Positions 25,612-33,537 of a stretch of 64,000 nucleotides of DNA are shown in pieces. The stretch comes from SYLG01 sp965226945. GTDB taxonomy: Bacteria > Planctomycetota > Planctomycetia > Gemmatales > Gemmataceae. The notes under the pieces were generated by a model, which had not been told where the DNA came from, searched no databases, and saw only the letters and a program-made list of their open reading frames with translations. Made by a program: the position numbers and the translations under genes. The DNA lies in assembly GCA_965226945.1 (NCBI GenBank), contig OZ245717.1, forward strand, positions 6,510,001 to 6,574,000. Direction: 5' to 3'. How positions within the stretch are numbered: position 1 is the first letter of the stretch; each line of letters opens with the position of its first letter.

Positions 25612-26515
25612 GCCGACCGCCGGCATGCTGGAGACGATGGCGAGCGTCCAGGGAAAAATCGTGCCGCTTTCGCAGGCGATGGTCCCGGCACTCGATCGCG
25701 GCTATCTTTTTGCCGACGCGGTGTACGAAGTGCTGCGGATTTATCGCGGCCGGATGTTCCTTGCCGACGGTCATTTCCGCCGGCTTGAGCGCAGCCTCGC
25801 CGCGATTCACATCCAGGGGGTCGACATCAAGGATCTTTGGATCCGCATCGCCAAGATGATTGAAGAGTATGGCTTCAAGGAAGGCCTCGTTTACATTCAG
25901 ATCAGCCGCGGCGTGGCCCCGCGCAACCACGCGTTTCCTGAAAACATCAAGCCCTTTGAATTTTTCTTTGTCCAGGAATTCCGGGACTATGCGGCGTCGC
26001 TACGCCAAAACGGAGTCAATGTTTCGCTGCAAGCCGACATTCGCTGGGGACGCTGCGACATCAAATCGACGAATCTGTTGGGCAACATCCTGGCCTATCA
26101 ATCGGCCAAGGAGAAGGGGGCGGTCGAGGCGGTGCTTTTCCGCGAAGACGGTACGGTCACCGAAATGACCCGCACTTCCTTTTTCGTCGTGCGCGATGGC
26201 GTGATCTGGACGCATCCGGAAAGCCCGCGGATTTTGCCAAGCATCACGCGTGATCTGGTGTTTCGCCTGGCCGAGAAGATCGCCCAACCGATTCGGGCCC
26301 AGGCGGTGAAGGTCGATCAATTGAAAGACTGCGAAGAGATGTTCATGGCCGGCACGACGGCCGAAGTCATTCCGGTCGTCTCGATGGATGGCAAACCGGT
26401 GGGATCGGGCAAGCCTGGTCCGGTCACGCGCGCCATGGAAAAAGCATTCGAGGAATACCTCAAAAACTGGTTGGCGACACCGGGATCCGAGCAGGCCGGC
26501 GAATTCAGCGACTGA
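25589..26515 (+). CDS. D-amino-acid transaminase (class IV PLP aminotransferase)
   Basis: 308 residues. The fold-type IV pattern is clear: DRGYLFADAVYEVLRIY near the N terminus, the D-amino-acid transaminase signature ISRGVAPRNHAFP near 108-120, the PLP lysine in CDIKSTNLLGN (about residue 153), and TEMTRTSFFVV. These favour Dat over branched-chain transaminase IlvE, which lacks the RNHAFP stretch. Dat interconverts D-alanine and D-glutamate, supplying peptidoglycan precursors. The start overlaps the histidine kinase by 23 nt, with GAGGAG upstream. The first 15 and last 15 residues are poorly conserved. A T-rich terminator follows. Confidence 0.85.
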   Translation: MSTSTSLEPTAGMLETMASVQGKIVPLSQAMVPALDRGYLFADAVYEVLRIYRGRMFLADGHFRRLERSLAAIHIQGVDIKDLWIRIAKMIEEYGFKEGLVYIQISRGVAPRNHAFPENIKPFEFFFVQEFRDYAASLRQNGVNVSLQADIRWGRCDIKSTNLLGNILAYQSAKEKGAVEAVLFREDGTVTEMTRTSFFVVRDGVIWTHPESPRILPSITRDLVFRLAEKIAQPIRAQAVKVDQLKDCEEMFMAGTTAEVIPVVSMDGKPVGSGKPGPVTRAMEKAFEEYLKNWLATPGSEQAGEFSD

Positions 26516-26538
26516 GTTTGGGATGGGTCAAAGACTTA

Positions 26539-26594
26539 GCCTTCTGCCGCCTTCTGCCGATTTTTTTAACGGGCAGAAGGCCTTTTTGTTTTTT
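26539..26594 (+). terminator. Terminator with duplicated left arm after the transaminase gene
   Basis: GCCTTCTGCC occurs twice in tandem (26539-26548 and 26549-26558). Either copy can pair with GGCAGAAGGC (26572-26581), which is followed by CTTTTTGTTTTTT. The nearer pair gives a 10-bp stem with a 13-nt T-rich loop. The duplication could allow alternative folding. The T-run is on the plus strand, so it serves the transaminase operon. Confidence 0.85.
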
Positions 26595-26612
26595 GTCGGC
26601 AATCGTTGCTTG

Positions 26613-27479
26613 TTAGTTGGCTGCTTCGTTCAAAAAGGCGGGATAATTTCCCTTTTTGGTCTGGGCCATTTCGTCGACGAACAAATTACGCACTTTCTTC
26701 TTGGCGATGCGGTCGGCGAGCCAGGGAAGGAAGCGTGTCACCATGCTGATGAGCCGGGTTTCCCGCGTCAGAAGCACGCGGTCGCGTCCTTTTTGCATCG
26801 ACTTGAGCGTTTCGCGGGCCACTTCCTCGGAGGTCATCCCGCGCATATGGTCCATTTGCAAGAGCGCCTTGCGCTCAAGCATATTGTGACTGAAGTTGGT
26901 CTGGGTCAGACCCGGGCAAACGACGAGCACGTCGACGCCGTCCTTGGACAGTTCGTTGCGCAGCGCCATGGAGAAGCCCTCGATGGCGAACTTACTGGCC
27001 GAATAGTCGCTGCGAGCAGGAATGCCGCGGATGCCGGCGACGGAGGAAATGTTGACGATGGCCGGAGTCTTTCCTTTTTTGAGCATTGGCAGGAAGGCGC
27101 GCGTGGTTTCGGTGAGGCCAAAGACATTGACTTCAAAAATTTTGCGCAAGCGTTCTTGATTGGCTTCGGCGAAGTGCCCGGTGGCTCCGATACCGGCGTT
27201 ATTGACCAGGATATCGAGCCCGCCAAAGGCCTCGGTAACCGCCTTGACCATGGCCGCGCGATCCGCGGGACTGGTCACGTCGGCAACGACCGTCTCGACC
27301 TCGCCCTTACCCAGCGCATCGGCTTCGGATTTGAGCTGTGCCAACAAGTCGGGTGTGCGGGCCGCGGCCATGACGCGCATGCCCGCCTTGGCGGCTTCGA
27401 GCACCAACGATCGACCAATGCCTTGCGAGGCGCCCGTCACAAGCACTCGCAAACCTTCAAGATTCCGCCGCTGACCCAT
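26613..27479 (-). CDS. Short-chain dehydrogenase/reductase (SDR)
   Basis: 288 residues. The Rossmann dinucleotide site TGASQGIG lies at 15-22, the NNAG motif at about 91, the catalytic Ser region is NISSVAGIRG near 145, and Tyr/Lys sit in SDYSASKFAIEG near 160. The C terminus, after VARETLKSMQKGRDRVLL, is a basic helical extension that often interacts with membranes or lipids in the classical SDR group of ketoacyl-type reductases. The GASQGIG motif with downstream AARTP suggests NADP preference, not certain. The substrate is unknown. It lies downstream of the GTPase operon on the same strand, with 255 nt between, so it probably has its own promoter. Confidence 0.9.
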   Translation of the reverse strand: MGQRRNLEGLRVLVTGASQGIGRSLVLEAAKAGMRVMAAARTPDLLAQLKSEADALGKGEVETVVADVTSPADRAAMVKAVTEAFGGLDILVNNAGIGATGHFAEANQERLRKIFEVNVFGLTETTRAFLPMLKKGKTPAIVNISSVAGIRGIPARSDYSASKFAIEGFSMALRNELSKDGVDVLVVCPGLTQTNFSHNMLERKALLQMDHMRGMTSEEVARETLKSMQKGRDRVLLTRETRLISMVTRFLPWLADRIAKKKVRNLFVDEMAQTKKGNYPAFLNEAAN

Positions 27480-27601
27480 GAGCCGTCCTCTTATCCATTT
27501 CCATTATCCCACAAACTTGAGGACATTGCTCGGGAATGTTGCCCCGAGTCGGGGTAAGACGGGCCACCTTTGCGGGTGGTAGGAGTTGAAACGAGCCTAT
27601 T

Positions 27602-27627
27602 GACCGGTTGCGGCCGCGACCGGTCAG
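27602..27627. promoter_or_regulatory. Near-perfect 26-bp palindrome between the GYF gene and the SDR gene
   Basis: TGACCGGTTGCGGCCGCGAC continues to CGGTCA. The whole reads the same on both strands apart from one mismatched pair, centred on GCGGCCGC. It lies 123 nt upstream of the SDR start and 107 nt past the last gene of the GTPase operon. No T-run follows on either strand, so a dimeric-repressor operator is more likely than a terminator. Confidence 0.45.
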
Positions 27628-27734
27628 TGATCGGGCCATAGGAGGGCGTTTTCGCTCGGTGTTGCCCAGGCAGAAGGTACAAGGTGGACCAAGGAAGGGG
27701 CTGGAAATCCTCGCGAATCAAAGAGCCGTCGCGC

Positions 27735-28994
27735 TTAATCGTCGAACGATTCCGACAGCTTCGTGAATTTGCTGTGCAACTGCATGAGAATGACCAGGGT
27801 AATGATATAGCAGATGGCCACGCAAAAGAACAAGAAAGTGAGCATCACGAAGATGATCGAGATGATCTTGGGCATCAAAAGTGCACTAAAAACAGCAATG
27901 CCATTGAGAAAAAGAAAAGGCAACAAAAGCAGGACATAGAAAAAGCAAACGAGGAAGCCGGAAATTACGCAATAAATGATAAAGTTGATGCCGGCAAGCT
28001 TGATTAATCCTGATTCGCCGGTCACGACCGCAAACATTTTCAGCAGATGTTGGAGCATGCCGCCGTAGGCGAAAAAAAGCCCCGTGGCGACCATGAAAGT
28101 CAAAATCAAGAAACCAAGATAGGTAAGAGACGCCGTCATTGCGCTTTCCGCCGCTTCTTGTTGCCCCTGCGCGTCCATTTCGGCAAAGATCGATCCCGAT
28201 TGAATCCCTGCGAAAAAACTCCACAACAGATCGACGCTAAACATCGAACAGACCAACCAGAAGATCCACAAGAGTCCGGTTCCGAGGCCGAAGTAGAAGG
28301 TCACCTGGGCCGGTCCCCTCGCCGGTGCCGGGGCGGCCAGGCAAAGACCGACCCCAATCATGCCGAGCAGAAAGGCGACTGGAGCGATGGGCGGACAAAC
28401 GAGGCCGACGAAACCCGCAACGAGGAGTAGGAGCAAACCGAGCTTCGTGTTTTTCAGTTCCTCTTGCTGCACCAGCGACAATTGAAGATGGCTCGATGTC
28501 GATCGCTTGGGCGACCTTCTGCTGCCTGAGCGCCTCGTCGCAAACCGTCCTGGCATGAGGCGCGAGGCGGCCTGCCACTCGCCCATGCCTTCTTGCCAAA
28601 GCATCGTGGCTTCGCCGATTACCGACGACTCGATGAACGATTCGATCACCTTGAGGCCAACGGGACCTGTCTGCACGCCTGTTGCGTCGATGTAGAACCA
28701 GAGCGCGCTCTCTTGCGCCGCACTGCTTTTCGTTTTCCAATGTTCCCGGGGGTTCGCGCGGCTGGACGCCTGATCGGTTGAAACGGCCTCTGCGGGAAGC
28801 ACCTGGTCGGGCGATCCCCTACCGGGGAACACGACGATCAAGGTCGATGCCGGCGCCCAGAGGATCCTGTCGCTGGAGACTTCATGAAATGGCTTGAATT
28901 GGCCGCGATCGCGCAGCGAAATCAGTTGGGCTTCGCCAAACGGCCCCATCACCTTGCCGCGAATGCGTACAAAGTAACTCGCGGAAGGACTCAT
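27735..28994 (-). CDS. Tandem GYF_2-domain polytopic membrane protein (GTPase operon, gene 5)
   Basis: 419 residues from ATG 28994, which overlaps the preceding stop by 4 nt (ATGA). The first GYF_2-like domain (about 5-55) has YFVRIRGKVMGPFGEAQL and a closing ILWAPAS. A second, more canonical domain (about 85-140) has LWFYIDATGVQTGPVG and MLWQEGMGEWQAAS. After a basic Ser/Arg linker come about six hydrophobic segments between residues 180 and 400. The second half has lower GC than the surroundings. GYF_2 domains are short protein-interaction modules common at the ends of planctomycete membrane proteins. The gene is the last of five tightly packed genes, so it may dock the other products at the membrane. 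Function is otherwise unknown. Confidence 0.8.
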   Translation of the reverse strand: MSPSASYFVRIRGKVMGPFGEAQLISLRDRGQFKPFHEVSSDRILWAPASTLIVVFPGRGSPDQVLPAEAVSTDQASSRANPREHWKTKSSAAQESALWFYIDATGVQTGPVGLKVIESFIESSVIGEATMLWQEGMGEWQAASRLMPGRFATRRSGSRRSPKRSTSSHLQLSLVQQEELKNTKLGLLLLLVAGFVGLVCPPIAPVAFLLGMIGVGLCLAAPAPARGPAQVTFYFGLGTGLLWIFWLVCSMFSVDLLWSFFAGIQSGSIFAEMDAQGQQEAAESAMTASLTYLGFLILTFMVATGLFFAYGGMLQHLLKMFAVVTGESGLIKLAGINFIIYCVISGFLVCFFYVLLLLPFLFLNGIAVFSALLMPKIISIIFVMLTFLFFCVAICYIITLVILMQLHSKFTKLSESFDD

Positions 28995-30256
28995 TCTTTG
29001 GGATCCTGATTCCATTGGTCCAGTTGATCCTGGATCTGGTAGGCGGGAACGCTGAAGGCGATGGCCTCGACCTGAATGCCCTTGGCGGTGACGACTCCAA
29101 TGACCTTGCCGAACGGATCGATCGCCGGCCCACCTGAATTGCCGGGGTTGACCGCAATGCTCAGTTGCAACATTTTGATCCCATCGACCTGGAGAAATTG
29201 TCCCATCATTCCCTGGCAGATGGTGTTGGGGACCACGGCGCGGCCATCTCCCAGGCCGGGAGAACCGATTGCCACAACCTGGCGGCCCGGACGAATCTGA
29301 TCCCATCCTGCCAATTCCAAAACGGGCAAGGTGGATGGCACGCTTACAAACGCCAGATCGAGTTCGGGAATCATCTTTTTGATGAATCCGCGTTTCGCCT
29401 TGGCTTCGTCGCCGGTGGCCGAATGGAACGTGACGGTGACACGATCGCCCGCGTTTTTTCCGCGCAGCAAGTGATGATTGGTCACGAGGAGTCGATTGCG
29501 GACCAGAAATCCTGAGCCGGTGCTTTCCTCGGTCGTGATCTGGGCAACGGAGGGACCATAGCGGTCGAAGATTTGCTCCGGGTTGAGCCGGGCGTTTTCG
29601 TTCGGCGCGTCCTGGATCGCGAGGGCATTGGGCCGTCCTTCGCGCGGGAGATCGCGGCCATCATTGAGAGCTAGCGGGTTGTCCGGTTCCTTCTCGTCGC
29701 CGCGCTTTTTTGGCACAGGTCGAGGTTTTGCCGGTTTTGCAGCGAGAGCCTTTTTCACCTCGGCTTTTGTCGCCTCGTGCCGAGCTTGATCGCGGTCATT
29801 AGCCCCGTCGCCTCTTCCTTTGCCAAAGGTCAGGAGCATGACCAGCGTCAAGGTCAGCGCCAGAATCCCACCCAGAGCGATGATCAGGGCGATCTGCAGG
29901 GGGCTGACGGGGAGCCTGAAGCCTGCTGATGCGGGCCGGCGGTTGCTCCGTGGTGCTGCCGGGGTGCGGTAATGCTTCGGTGGGAGAGCCCCGATCTGTC
30001 GGGCGTTATCCCAGTGAGGCAAGGTGGATAGAGGAGCCCAGAGGAGTTGATTGGAACTCCACAGAGCGCTCTTGGAAACAGACCCTTGGGCCATGTGTTC
30101 GATCAGGTCGGCCTGTTTCATGGGGCCATGGACTACGGAACCTTGCTTCACGAAAAAAGAAGGCGCGGCAGGAGTCGGTTCGGGCGGTTCGCGATTCATT
30201 CCCTCGGATACCTCGTGAAGGGGGCGCACCATTTCAGGCGGTGCCATGGCCCTCAT
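28991..30256 (-). CDS. GYF_2-transmembrane-trypsin-like serine protease (GTPase operon, gene 4)
   Basis: About 421 residues; ATG 30247, three codons in, is also possible and better spaced from GAGGA. The cytoplasmic N terminus has a GYF_2-like domain (about 33-80: SFFVKQGSVVHGPMKQADL ending LLWAPLSTL), close in form to domain 1 of the next gene product. A membrane segment follows near 115-137 (IALIIALGGILALTLTLVMLL), then a charged linker. The HtrA-like protease domain has His in VTNHHLLRG (about 260), Asp in ELDLAFVSV (about 300) and Ser in NPGNSGGPA (about 372). No PDZ domain follows. The protease should face the periplasm if the N terminus is cytoplasmic. In this operon it is the obvious candidate effector. 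Confidence 0.85.
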   Translation of the reverse strand: MRAMAPPEMVRPLHEVSEGMNREPPEPTPAAPSFFVKQGSVVHGPMKQADLIEHMAQGSVSKSALWSSNQLLWAPLSTLPHWDNARQIGALPPKHYRTPAAPRSNRRPASAGFRLPVSPLQIALIIALGGILALTLTLVMLLTFGKGRGDGANDRDQARHEATKAEVKKALAAKPAKPRPVPKKRGDEKEPDNPLALNDGRDLPREGRPNALAIQDAPNENARLNPEQIFDRYGPSVAQITTEESTGSGFLVRNRLLVTNHHLLRGKNAGDRVTVTFHSATGDEAKAKRGFIKKMIPELDLAFVSVPSTLPVLELAGWDQIRPGRQVVAIGSPGLGDGRAVVPNTICQGMMGQFLQVDGIKMLQLSIAVNPGNSGGPAIDPFGKVIGVVTAKGIQVEAIAFSVPAYQIQDQLDQWNQDPKE

Positions 30257-30290
30257 TCCTCGATTCGCGAAACGCCATCGGCTGCGGGAA

Positions 30291-31418
30291 CTACCCTCGG
30301 TTGCGGGTGATCAGAATCACGACAAACACGACCAGGGCGAGCGCGCCGGTGGCAAGCACCACGCCGAGAATGATGTACTCCTTGCGAACTCTTGCCGCGC
30401 GCATGCGCTCGATCGCTCGATCGCACTCGCGCTCAAGCGGGCTGGGCATGGGGCCGATTTGGCGGATGGAGTTCATCCGTTCGATGATGCTCTCTTCGGT
30501 GATGCCTTTTTGCAACAGGTGCTGTTGCAATTCGCCGCAGGCGGCCTCCTTGGTGATTTCGGTGCTCTGCCGCTCTTCGAGCGATAAGAGCCACGCATAG
30601 GTCGGTTGAAGGTGGAAGAGAACTTCGTCCGAAGCGGTCCAGCCCATTTCGTCGGCGATCTGTTCGATATCCCCCAGCAACTGGCGCACTCGCTGTTCGT
30701 CTTTGTTCTTGCGGGCAAAGAGGATCTGGGGGAGCAGGGCATTGGCCTTGATCGTCAGGGTTTCCTTACGCGCCTTGTCTCCGGTTTTCTTGATTTCATG
30801 AAGGAGCGCGGGAGGCGGTGGATGGATCCAGACCGATTCTTCCACTTCCTTGAGCAGGTCGAGGATTTTGCCGGTCTCGTAGTTCTTTTTCGCCTCGGCG
30901 ATTTCCGAGCGGATGGTTTCGAGCCGCCAGGTTTCGAATTTGGCGAGATCTTCCTGAAAGGCCACATTGCTTGGATCAAGCACCAGCAGTTCGCGCAGGA
31001 CATTCATTCTTTCGAGGTAGGGCCCGCGCGATAGGGCGAGCAACCTGTGCTTGGTCAAAAGTGGTTTGAGTGGTTCTTCCTCGGCAAACGCCTGATTGAG
31101 TGCCCCGGCCGAATCGTGTGAGGGGCGAGCAGCCAGAGGCAGGCCATAAAGCGAGATGGCGCTATCCCAGGAGGAACGATCGGTGAAGTCGAGGTGGTTG
31201 ATGGCGTCGAGCAAATCGGGCTCGGCCTTCGCCAGGTGAATCGCTTCGGAGCGCAACCCTTTTTGCAAATACTCCTCGCAGCGGCGTAGCCGATCGAGGA
31301 TCGGCCGCGACTCCTCCACGAGCGCCCGGGCCAATTGCTCCATGCGCGGCGTCCTCGTCAGATCCCCAGTCAACACCAGGGCTTTGATTTCTTCAGCGAT
31401 GACCGGCAGGGCGGACAT
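30291..31418 (-). CDS. Tail-anchored helical protein of unknown function (GTPase operon, gene 3)
   Basis: 375 residues starting 2 nt after the GAP1-like gene. It is almost wholly alpha-helical, with repeated Leu/Glu/Arg patterns. Some parts look TPR-like (PYLERMNVLRELLVLDPSNVAF near 135, then LAKFETWRLETIRSEIAEAKK). A single membrane segment ends the protein (about 348-371: YIILGVVLATGALALVVFVVIL) with a short basic tail RNRG, a tail-anchor layout that leaves the bulk in the cytoplasm. I recognise no catalytic motif. Its position between GAP1 and the protease suggests a scaffold or adaptor linking the GTPase side to the membrane. That role is inference from order and topology. Confidence 0.7.
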   Translation of the reverse strand: MSALPVIAEEIKALVLTGDLTRTPRMEQLARALVEESRPILDRLRRCEEYLQKGLRSEAIHLAKAEPDLLDAINHLDFTDRSSWDSAISLYGLPLAARPSHDSAGALNQAFAEEEPLKPLLTKHRLLALSRGPYLERMNVLRELLVLDPSNVAFQEDLAKFETWRLETIRSEIAEAKKNYETGKILDLLKEVEESVWIHPPPPALLHEIKKTGDKARKETLTIKANALLPQILFARKNKDEQRVRQLLGDIEQIADEMGWTASDEVLFHLQPTYAWLLSLEERQSTEITKEAACGELQQHLLQKGITEESIIERMNSIRQIGPMPSPLERECDRAIERMRAARVRKEYIILGVVLATGALALVVFVVILITRNRG

Positions 31419-31420
31419 GG

Positions 31421-33526
31421 TTATTTCTTATTCTTAAATTTAATGAGTTCATCAATGACGATTTTCAATTTTTCAAATATGGCAATGTCTTCAGCTTTAT
31501 TGAAGGACTTGTCGCCAAATTTCTTGATGTCTGCGCCTTGGTTTGTCAAAAATCTGACGATAGGATACGATATTTTGTTGTCGACTAATATAATGCTGCT
31601 TGTTGCGGCTGTATTTCCCATGGACAAAAGTAGCTTGGCAAGTGCTGACTTTTCATTGTTAATGGATTGGTCATTGGTTTCTGGAATTATTTTTTCTTTA
31701 AAGTAATTATCGTTGTCCTTTCCGGCGATACTGAATTCTGCAGTTTTTTCAGTAAACAGCATTGGATTCAGAAGTTCAAGTTGTTCCTTTCCAAATAGGT
31801 CTTCTTTTGTTCCAGAAAGTTTGTACTCCTTTTTATCAATGATGTCATTGAGCTCTTTTAAGTTGTTCTTTAAAAAAGATTCTTTGTTAGCTAATTCATT
31901 TTTTTGTTTTATTTTGTCGGCTATTAAACCTTTAAATCGCTCATCGAAGCTCAATCCGGCTCGAAGGGTTTCGTCAATAATCGGATCGTCAATGATGTTT
32001 TTTTTTGCCGTTTCGAGTTCCAAGTACAATTTGAAAGATTTTTCGAGACCTGCAAGGCGGCTGATGCGATCTTTGTTAATAACGTACAGTCTAGAATTCT
32101 CATTCAGTGAGTTCAAAGATTCCAACGCCGACTTCAAGTTCTCATCATCCTTGTCCGACACCTTGCCAACAAGCTTGGCCTGGTTTGGCCCGTTTCCGAT
32201 CAAGAAATCTCTGTATTTCTTGAAGTTGGCTTTCTCTTCATTCGCAATGGCGACCGCTTTTTCCAGGCCTTCCTTTTGCATGGTCAGGGCGGCGTTTTTC
32301 TCCGTCAAATCCAGTATCGATTTCTCCTGTTCCTCAATCTGCCACTTTTGATCCTTTCCCAAAGCGGTGGATTCCTCCAGCCCGGAGCGGCTGATTTGGA
32401 TCCCCGTTGCCAGACCCAGGCCGAAGGCCAAAAAAACGCCGATGGCCGCCGCCAAATACAGCCACCAGGGAGTTCCGGAGATGGACGTAGGTTGTGGGGT
32501 CTCAACGAGTCGGGGAAGTCGCACCGAGGATTTCCCCTTGCCGTCCTTGGCCGCTATTGGCGGGTGATAGGACGGCGGCACCGCCTTGGGCGCGCTTGCA
32601 TGGGGCAAAAGATGCCCTTGGTCGCCAGCGGAAGCGAATCCTCCCTGCTCGGTATGACCGTGCGGCCTTGATCCCAATGGTTCGCTGTGAGGGGCATCGT
32701 GCGACCCAAGGTCGGAGGGAGAAGCCGGCGACTTCCAATGGGCTGGACGAATCCCGGTGCGCGCCATTTCCACCCACGAACTTCGGCCGGGCTGGGGCCA
32801 GTTGGTTTTCGTCAGGTCAAAACAGTCAAGGTGAGCCTTAAAATCCCGGGTTTGGTCGGCGCCCTGCTGCAGCATGCGCAGATGGACTTGATTACCCTTG
32901 GGGAATCCTTCGACATGGGTGGAAAAGGTCGTGGACCAGCGGTCGGCCGGGTCGAGCAACGCCATCGCCTCGGCGACCAGCGCCAGGCTCTTTTCGCCAT
33001 GAAGGGTTCGATCATAGAGCACCCAGACGGTAGGCTCATTTTTCAGCTTTTTGGCGAAGGCGCCGCCCCAACCGGCATCGCCCGACGCGTCGGCCCATTG
33101 CTTGCAAACGAGCGACGCGGGGGGCTGGATCGTGGGAAGATTGCAAGGGCCAAGCATTCGCGCCGGGCCCTGGAAGGACTCATGGAAAGGAAGCGCTTGC
33201 AAAAGCGCGGCGGGGCCTGCCTCAGGGAGTTCCGAACTTTCCAGGCAAAAAAACTCGCCCAGGAAGTTGAAACGGCCCGAATAGTCGTTTTCCGCGCTCG
33301 ATAGGCGCCCCAAGACATACCATTGACTGACCTTCCAAAAGAAGTAGTTGAATGGGTTCCATTGCCGGTTGGCATCCCGGGCAGGGTAGATTTCGACATA
33401 ACCGGCCAGCTTCGACAACTCTTCGGCAAGCACCCTCGGCAGGTGAGGCGTTTGGGCGGCGATGCCATAGCCCGAGCCGCCAAGGAGCGTTTTTTCCAGC
33501 GAGGTGAAGATCAGTTGGTGAGCCAT
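31421..33526 (-). CDS. GAP1-N2 domain protein with membrane segment, coiled coil and AT-rich-encoded C terminus (GTPase operon, gene 2)
   Basis: 701 residues from ATG 33526 (MAHQLIFTSLEKTLLGGSG), 11 nt after the GTPase gene; an upstream in-frame ATG would overlap that gene. The N terminus fits the GTPase-associated protein 1 N-terminal domain, type 2: QLIFTS, SGYGIAAQTPHL, LAEELSKLAGY and ENDYSGRFNFLGEFFCL. Residues about 170-300 are globular (LVAEAMALLDPADRWSTTF). A Pro/Ser/His-rich linker follows, then one membrane segment (about 354-377) and a coiled coil (about 385-470). The last 225 residues are Lys/Asn/Ile-rich, encoded by AT-rich DNA, and contain an ankyrin-like stretch (YPIVRFLTNQGADIKKFG). 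The usual GAP1 middle and C-terminal domains are not seen. Likely the regulator or sensor paired with the GTPase. Confidence 0.78.
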   Translation of the reverse strand: MAHQLIFTSLEKTLLGGSGYGIAAQTPHLPRVLAEELSKLAGYVEIYPARDANRQWNPFNYFFWKVSQWYVLGRLSSAENDYSGRFNFLGEFFCLESSELPEAGPAALLQALPFHESFQGPARMLGPCNLPTIQPPASLVCKQWADASGDAGWGGAFAKKLKNEPTVWVLYDRTLHGEKSLALVAEAMALLDPADRWSTTFSTHVEGFPKGNQVHLRMLQQGADQTRDFKAHLDCFDLTKTNWPQPGRSSWVEMARTGIRPAHWKSPASPSDLGSHDAPHSEPLGSRPHGHTEQGGFASAGDQGHLLPHASAPKAVPPSYHPPIAAKDGKGKSSVRLPRLVETPQPTSISGTPWWLYLAAAIGVFLAFGLGLATGIQISRSGLEESTALGKDQKWQIEEQEKSILDLTEKNAALTMQKEGLEKAVAIANEEKANFKKYRDFLIGNGPNQAKLVGKVSDKDDENLKSALESLNSLNENSRLYVINKDRISRLAGLEKSFKLYLELETAKKNIIDDPIIDETLRAGLSFDERFKGLIADKIKQKNELANKESFLKNNLKELNDIIDKKEYKLSGTKEDLFGKEQLELLNPMLFTEKTAEFSIAGKDNDNYFKEKIIPETNDQSINNEKSALAKLLLSMGNTAATSSIILVDNKISYPIVRFLTNQGADIKKFGDKSFNKAEDIAIFEKLKIVIDELIKFKNKK
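31430..32100. other. AT-rich segment inside the GAP1-like gene
   Basis: By eye GC falls to about 25-45% per 60-base line across this stretch (for example 17 G/C of 60 at 31441-31500), against about 60% around it. It returns gradually to normal near 32150-32250. The segment stays in frame and encodes only the C-terminal domain of the GAP1-like protein. The neighbouring gene 2 nt downstream is GC-rich from its first codons, so the boundary at the stop codon is sharp. This fits recent replacement of the 3' part of the gene. Confidence 0.85.
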
Positions 33527-33537
33527 GGTACTTTTCC

